Source: Adenanthera pavonina (Eukaryota; Streptophyta; Magnoliopsida; Fabales; Fabaceae). From it: a stretch of 64,000 nucleotides of DNA. Location of the stretch: positions 7,179,501 through 7,243,500 of the forward strand of contig JAIVEN010000024.1 in assembly GCA_026686845.1 (NCBI GenBank), in the 5' to 3' direction. Shown here piece by piece: positions 56,131-64,000 of this stretch (within the stretch, counting starts at the first letter, position 1; each line of letters starts with the position of its first letter). A program made the translations under genes and the position numbers. The notes under the pieces were generated by a model. That model was not told the origin of the DNA. It made no database searches and worked only from the letters and a program-made list of their open reading frames with translations.

Positions 56131-58208
56131 ATTTTTTTTTTAAACTTTGGCATTGAGTATAATGGACATCCTAGGGTCTCAAAACACCTTATTCAACTCA
56201 GCCAACATCTTAAAACATCACAAAATGTCAATAAAAACATATAGCAAAGCATTACAATTATAGAAAACAATTATGATAATATAGTACAAGTAAAGGGTTA
56301 AAGCTACCTCATTGAATTCCTTTGATTTCCTCCCTTTGTAGATCATTTTTCCAACTTCCTTGAGCCTTCTTAAACCTAAATACATGATCAATAGAGCACA
56401 TAAGCTACTGGTTTAAAGCCATTCCTCACAAAGTGCTCACAAAACCCTAAAATTTCATCTTGCTGTCGATTTAGTTTTTCTTTGATCCAATACTTGTTTT
56501 TAAAGTTTTGGACCATGGAGAATCCATTTTTATGGTTGAAATCATAAAAACCCAACTCTAAGATACCCTTACATACTGCCCAAAATTTGAATCAAGAATG
56601 GGGAGAATTGGTTTTTCAAGATCTTGCTTTAAAACACATAGATTGGTTTCCTTTACATTATCTCATGCTTCCTCTTAAATCTAAGGCATGAAAGCATTTT
56701 TTCTTACCTTTTCTGATAAGGCCAAAAATCATTCTTGAGGATAGAAGGAAGAGAGCTTCATGCAATCAACACAAACTACTCAAAACAACCAACCTAAGGT
56801 AGTATGGAAGCTTACCAAGTACTTGGTCTTTGTAGCTTCAAGTTTGCTTTCCTTTTCCTCTTTTTTTCTCTTTTCCTTCCTTTCTGTTCTTGCTCTCCTT
56901 CTCTCTTATTCCCATTGTTTCAGACTTCTCTCTTCCTTTCTAAATGAGTGAAGGTCAACCAAAACCCAAAAAAAATAAGGGAGACATTGTATAAAAAATG
57001 ACCAATCACCTTTTGCCATCATTTATTTTTTGGAATACTTCTTGAAGAAGTTATTTTAGAAATTAATTAAATAACTCATTTTCCCCATGTCGTCAGCTGC
57101 AAAGTGACATCCACCATGAGGAGAATTTGAGTAATTAACTCCCTTGTGGTTTGCTTAAACCAACTTTAATTAACTACTTGAGTTAACTTTAATAATATAT
57201 CCTCAACATCAATTAAATAATTTCTATTCTTATCCCAAGTAGCAACAACACGTCATTCTTGAGGGCATTATTGTCAAAAATGCTCCATAATTTTTACTAG
57301 TTTAAAATAATCTTTACCAACAACTTTTACTCGTACCGATTAATTACTTTTGTCGTAGTTATCACTTAAATGATACATGATCATTCTAAATTTAATTTTG
57401 GACTAGCTTCATTACTTTGATCCTAAAATATATCTATAGAGATTCATGTCATGTTCTCTTTACTTGTATACTTTTATGCAACTCACAAACCTTTTTTCTG
57501 GTCTAAAATGCTTTTGACATTAAACTTGAATTATAAATTCATATTAACTCAATTAGTCTTTAAGCAGTATTCCACTGAATTCAGCTCATCGAAAAGCTCC
57601 ACTTTGACATGATTTCTAAAAATTATACAATTGCCTTTGACTCGGGCCAAATTATAATTTATAAATCTTTCTAGTCCTTCTTTGTAATTTTTCCTAGTGA
57701 TTAAATTGCACAAAATTCTTCCATTTTAGGGACTAAATTATGAATAATTTTTCCCCTGGGGCTAAAATGTAATTTCACATTTTATTTTCCATCTTGGGAA
57801 ATGACTGTTTTGCTCTTAAGCTAGGTAAAAATGCAAATACCGATTCTTCTGTGTATTTTCTCATAATTTATCCCAAACACTGATTTTTTAATAATTTTTT
57901 CATTATACTTTCAAATTGGTCTATCTTTCAACTTAGACCTTCCGGCTATGCAATATTCATACTATTGCGCTCAGCTCAACATGAGCTTCCATTCACTTAG
58001 TAGATTGCATTTGACTCAGTTCTGAAATAAATTCCTGCTAAGAATCTTATCGAAAATTAATTCCAATTAGTGATCAAGTATAATCCCTGCCAAGAACCAT
58101 ATAGGAAATTAACTCCATTTAAGGACCAAGCATATAATATTATCGTCTTACTTCATTTCTCATCTTTTCATGTATTTTATGATATCCCGTAAAAATAAAG
58201 ATATTATA
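56131..58208 (-). repeat. Gypsy LTR remnant (family 2)
   Basis: Minus-strand LTR starting TGTATAATATCTTT at 58208. Blocks repeat the order of the preceding remnant (GGACATCCTAGGGTCTC at 56163, GCTACCTCATTG at 56308). The 57300-58208 part resembles 3200-4224. It interrupts unit A of composite-repeat locus 2. Confidence 0.65.
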
Positions 58209-59154
58209 CAACTCCTACGTGGTATTTTATTTTAATTCTTTTAATGACTATATTTTATTAAAATGTTACTTGTCTCATCACAAAACGTGGGCAATATATG
58301 TCAAGATGGAGATAGAGGTTGGGTTTAAAGCACACCTCCTACTTTGATGTGTCATATTCAGGTTTTTTTTTTGGCAAGCCATGTGGATTATTCAGGAAAG
58401 GGATAGGTTACGTGTTCAACCTTGAAGTTTTACCTCCTCCCACGTATGTCTCTCCTTTTTTTTCTTTGAATCATCATCTTTAGCTGCGTTGGTTGAATCT
58501 CTTTCCCATGGATAAAAAACTGTCTACAACTTTTTCTAGCCATTTTCATAGGGTAAACTTTAAAGAACCATATCTCCCTCATTTTAACACCAATTCAGGT
58601 AAAATTTGTGTCATTGTAAAGCTTATAATATGATGTTAAATAAAATAAAGTATAAGGTGTACCTTTGAGTACCTTTAAATGAAGTGATAAAACACACAAT
58701 TATTTTACTACTAAGCAAGAATTAAACATAAAAACTTCTCATTTTCTTATGATCATTATATCTTTTCCTTCCTAAATATCATTAGGATTTTTTAATCTTA
58801 TGCTTTAGATGTTATTCTGAACTTAACATTACCTTTTGAGAACTTTAAGGGACTCTTCAAATGTGTCCCCTTCCTCAATATAATTTGGCTAAAGCATTGT
58901 GTACTTCTCAGGTATGGGGACTATTACAACAAAATTGTGCTTTGTATTTTTCCATGATGTAATGTTCTTGTAGCATAAACTCTATTTTGCACACATGCAC
59001 ATGACATTGATGTGTAAAGCCAAGAATCATCCTTATTAACTCCAAGAAACATCATGCAATGCATTGTCCCACATCAACATCAAAAAATTTCAATATAATC
59101 ACAACTTATATTTTCAGTACACACATCTATCATAAAACTCACATATATTATATA
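58209..59154. repeat. Composite repeat, locus 2, left part (A partial, B)
   Basis: Starts in mid-unit A (CTACGTGG, as at 10321) and runs through B to its junction with the next A (ATATATTATAT). Aligned with 10316-11284, minus the 60-base duplication. Confidence 0.82.
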
Positions 59155-62055
59155 TGTAACACCTTATATTAGGGCTCATTTCCCATGTATTAGATCATTT
59201 TAGATACCTTTCATCATGGTTTAGAGACTAGAATCATAATATAATAAAATCAGAATTTTTCAAAATTTGGGTGCTGCTTACTTGGGAATTTCATGTTACC
59301 TGATGAACTTTGAAAATTCATAACTAAATATATAAAATTCATCTTAAGGTGATTCAAGTCTCTAAAATTTTATTAAAATCAAATATACATGGAAAAAATA
59401 TAAAAAAGTAACTTCATTTGGCCAATTTGTACATTAATTTCGTGGACATTTACTGTTCATTTGGTCATTTTTCTATCTTCCAGTCTTCTAGCATCAACTT
59501 TGAAAAATCATATTTCATTCTATTCTGTTCCAAATTATGTATACTCTATGTTGTTGGAAATATATACATGTCTACTTATAGAAATATTTTTATTATATAT
59601 TTATTTCACTTGCACAGGGAATAACATTAACTTAAATCATGAAGGGTCAGAATCCAACTTTTAATGGAACAGTTTTAGGAAAACTTACATATCTCTTGTT
59701 CTATAACTCCAATCACTTCCAAATCAGTGGCATATGGATCTTAAGACATAGATATTTTTATAAATATAAACCAATGAATTTTTGGAGCTATATACGATTT
59801 TATGTTATCTTTTGAAATTTCCAGTACTTAACTTTCAGTTTCCCGTTTTCCCAATATTGTCCTATTATGAACCCTAATTTTGAAAATTCACCATTTATTG
59901 TACACAACTCCAAATGGGGTGAATTAGGTGTCATATTAAAGCTTGAGATGCCCTCTATCTGGTATAAAAATATCATAAACCTAACCTTACTTTAATTATA
60001 GAACAAGGGCGAATGAACCAGACACATCTAGAAAATGCCCTGTTTCAGTCTACATTGCAATTTGCTTGCCAAAATCCAAGTAAATGAACACATTTTGGCA
60101 TGAAACTTGGTAGAAAATAACTTAATATCACAATATCCAGAACTGGAAATCCTCATACATTTTGTACAACATTGACATAATATTCACTATTTTAAAATTT
60201 CATACAAAAGTAAGACACCAATAACCATTCACATTATAACATAATGACTTGCAACATCATCCACTCACTAGCTTCTCCTTGCTCTTTGCCTCCCTTGGAT
60301 TTCTTCCATAACTTGGACCTATCATATTATTATTTGGGTGATGGGATTTGGAAATCCCGGTAGCTAGTCACTTCTCAAACATTTACATTATCATGCATGC
60401 TATAAAATCTCCAAAACATCATAACAATCATTTCAAGGCATAAATCACCATATTGTTTATAAAAAATTTGGCATTATAATGGCATACAAAATGGACATTC
60501 CAGGCACTATCCCTTTCATAAAATTAGCCAAAACCAGTCTCAAGCATCATAAAAACAATATGGCAAGTCATCATACACAATAGAATATAGCAAGACAATA
60601 TAATGCAAGAAAATGTAACTATGCTACCTCATGAAACTTTATGCCTTTCCTCTTTGATTCAACCTTTCCAAGGACTTCCTTAAGCTTTCTCAAACCCTAA
60701 TGCATCACCAAATATCAAATAAATCAACTGGAACCAAGGGTTACTTCATAAAGAACTTCAAAACCCTAAAAATTTCTACTTACTTCATCTTAAGCTTTCT
60801 CTTGAATCTATCACTTGTCTTTAAGGAATTCCACCATGGGGAATCCATTTTTGGCATAAAAAACATGAAATTCAAACTCTAAATTGATGCTTTGTTATGA
60901 CCGAAAATCTTGGAGAAAGAAGGAAAAATCATTTACCTTGCAATACAACAAACTACTCCATGAAATCATGTTCTCTTGACTAGTTGATGATTTCTCCTAA
61001 ATTTATTGCATCAAAATCCATTCTTCCTCTAGGGTTTGGATGAAATATTAACATGGAAAGGGGAAGAGGAAGACTCCAAGAAACTAAGCTTAACTACTTA
61101 AAATTATAAGCTCAAGGTAGTAGGAAATCACTTACAAATTCCTTGAGTTCTTGGTCCATCAACTTGGTCTTCTCTTTCTCTTCTTCTTTCTCTCGTTTCT
61201 TTCTTTCTTTCTTGCATTTTCTCTCTTTCCTTTTGCAGCTGGAAGTGTCAATCAGAATGAGGGTGAAAGAAAGGGATTATGTGGCATAATTAACTTACTA
61301 ATTGCACCATGAACCTTAATCACCTTTTGACTAATCTTACTTACTTTATTGAATACTTCTTGAGAAGTATTCTTAAAAATAATAAAATATTGGTTTTCAT
61401 CACATGGGCTGCTGCAATTCATGTAGGGGAGAGAGGTAAATGTGTCCAAAAATTACCCAAATTTTTAATCGTACCGATAAATTCCCTTTTACAGTAACTT
61501 AGCATTTTTGGGCTACAGGACTATTCTAATTTTATTTTTATATTTCCATTATTATCCTATCCCAAATAATATTTGTGAATGGCCCATATCCTGTCCCGAT
61601 TTCTTTTTAATCATCGATGGGGCCCACAGTTTCCTTTATCGGTTTACTGTTACTTTTGGACACTCGACACTAATTATTTCTTTATCCTTTAACATTAACC
61701 CTCAGTGCCATATACCATTAGACTTCTCTCGTTGAGGGCTTAGTTTTGACAATAATTTTGTATATTTACAAAATTACCCCTGACCCGGGGTTAAATTATA
61801 ATTTCTAAAATTTTCAGGTCATTAGGTGTAATTTTCCCTAAGATGTTCCCAATACTCATTCCACGTAATTTTTATGACTTTAGGGACATGGATGTCCTTT
61901 TCATAATTCTTTGGGGGGAAAAATATAATTTTCTCATTTTTTTATCCAACTGGGAAAAATAACCTCTTTACCTTGTTTCATGCAAAACGTTGTCTGCCCA
62001 TTTTCGTAAAATTCCTGTAAATTTCTAGATATTTTAGCTTTCTTGGGATGTTACA
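59155..62055 (-). mobile_element. Solo gypsy LTR of 2.9 kb
   Basis: Minus strand TGTAACATCCC (62055) to GGTGTTACA (59155), same family as 47188-50097. It lies exactly at a B/A junction of the composite repeat; the related uninterrupted site at about 11275-11290 shows what was there before. Flanks ATATA and ATATC match at four of five bases, a worn target duplication. Confidence 0.9.
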
Positions 62056-63614
62056 ATATCCCTCATGATACCTCTTTATATAGGCACTGAAAGAAATTCA
62101 TTGTTTTAGAATCATTTGGATCCATTTAAACTAATTCCTGATTGGGAATTGATCAATGTAATATTTTATTACAATTCACCACCTAGATGGCATGTCTACT
62201 TCATGTACCATCATAATAGTGTTTTTCTACATGTCAAGTGTTGCTGTATGTGACTCACTAATTCCTCCTCTTTTCAATGGTATATGTTACATGCACCAAA
62301 TGGTGTAGGGGTGACTCATACATGTTACTTCGGAGATTATCTTTTCATTTCTTTTATTATAACTTTTTTTATGGTCTCAAAAATAAATAATTTTAGAGAC
62401 CCATCACTACTCTCACTCCATTTGTTAATAGTCCATTCCCCTTTTTTCATAGTAAATATTTTGTGGCTCAATTTTTCCTTTTTTTTTCTTATGTATGACT
62501 CAATAATAATTTTATGAAAAAATGGGCCATGTCATGACACTATAAAATATAGGGTGTGCTGGGATAGTGTAATATATTCACATAGAAGAAATTGTGTGGG
62601 TTCATATATAACATCTATTTCTTTGATAATTCTTTTTTTTTTGTTTAAAATATAAAATTTTGATGTCTTAAATTTACTCAATGTTACCACTGCTTAGTGG
62701 CATGGCACGCTGCTTAATTCAAGAGGAGGAGCTTATTCAAGCCTTAACTCCCATGTGGTTTTTTATTTTAATTCTTTTAATGACAATGTTTTGTTAAAAT
62801 GTTACTTATCTCATCACAAAATGTGGGTAGTATATTTCAAGATGGAGATAGAGGTTAGGTTCACAACACACCTACTACTTTGATGTGTCCCGTTCAGGTT
62901 TTTTTTTTGGCAAGCCATGTGGATTATTCAAGAAAGGGACAAGTTACGTGTTCAAACTTGAAGTTTTACCTCCTCCCATGTATCTCTCTCCTTTTTTTTT
63001 TTTGAATAATTGTCTTCATCTATGTTAGTTGAATCTCTTTCCCATGGATAAAAAACAACTTTTTGTAGCCATTTTTGCTAGGTAAACTTTAAAGAACTAT
63101 ATCTCCCTCATTTTAAGACCAATTAGGGCAAAATTTGTGTCATTATAAAGCTTATAATATGATGTTGAATAAAATAGCGCATGAGGTGTACCTTTGAGTA
63201 TCCTCGAATGAAGCAATAAAACATTTACATGTGTAGATTAGATCACCAAAGTGGAACCTAGCCTTTATTCACACCAAATAATACCTCACTCACTCACAAA
63301 AAGAATAAAGAAGAGAGGAGAAGAGCTCAGAAAAATTGTTTGTTTGAGGGAATGAGCTTCTCTATTTGTAGGTGAAAAATTGTATATTTTACAATCTCTA
63401 CATTTATGAGCAGGATTTGATTCACTATCAAATCATATCAATAAATGAGTATATGCTTAAAATATTCCTTTATTCCCTCATTAATTTTCCAAAAGCTATC
63501 GGGCTTTTGGAAGAACCAACTTACATAAGGGCAGACCTTTTTTTTTTTAGCAAAGTCCAACATATGATCTTTCCAATGACATGTGGATTGTAATGATCCA
63601 TAACTTGGGGACAG
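62056..63614. repeat. Composite repeat, locus 2, right part (A, C)
   Basis: Unit A (to about 63216) and unit C. C continues about 16 bases past the point where the CACTA element interrupts locus 1 (GGATTGT then AATGATCCATAACTTGGGG). The tRNA-like A box (62691) and B box (about 62736) are retained. Confidence 0.82.
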
Positions 63615-64000
63615 CACTAGTACAAAAAAGGATTTTAACATATGCATTTCAGATCAGGTAAAAAATAATCAATCTAAAAAATGGAAATGGTGGCATTTTT
63701 GTAAATAAAATGTGAAGTGTGGGACTTTCTAGATCAGTTAGAAAAATAAATGATGTCTAAAATACTTTCTACATAAGTTGAACAAACACACCGATGTAAA
63801 AGATAAAATAATATAAATAAAAAATATTTTTTTTCACTTTTTTAGATCTAATGGAAACCTATAGATCTAAAAAATTTCTCTGCGTTCTAGAAAAGTTAGC
63901 TTTTTTCTTCCTTGCCATTCTGCCTCATTTTCGACATAACCCTACCTCTCTGGCGTTCTGGAAAATCTATAGCTCTCAGCACAGCCATCGCCGGTCTCTC
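63615..64000 (+). mobile_element. CACTA left end, runs off right edge
   Basis: CACTAGTACAAAAAAGGATT at 63615, followed by spaced motifs TTTCAGATCAGGT, TTCTAGATCAGTT, TTTAGATCTAATGG and TATAGATCTAAAAAA, a typical subterminal series. The GC-richer end (63890-64000) may lead into the element's first exon. The rest is outside the window. Confidence 0.8.

Overview
The window is AT-rich nuclear DNA from a flowering plant, most likely a eudicot. It has no intact host gene, rRNA, tRNA or CRISPR array. Nearly everything that can be named is transposable-element sequence: Ty1/copia elements of a SIRE-like type with an extra ORF after pol, Ty3/gypsy elements and solo LTRs, several CACTA (En/Spm-like) DNA transposons, a small MITE, and an unnamed composite repeat. 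The species cannot be told from the sequence.

Layout. 1-2844: left part of a copia element on the minus strand (gag open to the window edge, PBS, complete LTR). 2845-4990: minus-strand gypsy LTR and pol remnants. 5111-7511: solo gypsy LTR with perfect CTTAG target duplications. About 8360-9595: 3' end of a CACTA element with a broken Ulp1-like gene. 9598-12813: an A-B-A-C composite repeat, seen again at 58209-63614. 12814-54380: what looks like one huge CACTA element, about 41.6 kb, with TGT duplications, filled with nested insertions. 54384-58208: right flank and gypsy LTR remnants. 58209-63614: second composite repeat, split by a 2.9 kb solo LTR. 63615-64000: start of another CACTA element.

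Inside 12814-54380 the layers are: Transposase_24-like remnants on the minus strand (14183-15526); a second CACTA end at 15976 split by a copia solo LTR (16082-17900, TSD TACTC); a 18.1-20.9 kb segment with exon-like scraps, including a WD40 repeat of MSI4/FVE type; a decayed gypsy element (20937-42052) whose 3' LTR holds a near-complete copia element (31151-41741); further CACTA ends at 43965 and 52573; and a solo LTR (44801-50297, TSD AAATG) that itself carries a 2.9 kb solo LTR (47188-50097), followed by a BARE/Angela-like solo LTR (50388-51993).

The copia element at 31151-41741 is the most gene-like part. It has gag with two CCHC knuckles, protease, integrase, reverse transcriptase and RNase H, then a third frame (38778-40958) with a plant-transposon-protein-like domain. 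All frames are broken by stops or frameshifts. The partial copy at the left edge keeps an open gag frame throughout and may be younger. The order of nesting gives a relative history of insertions, with an LTR-LTR divergence of roughly 3% for the copia element in the middle.
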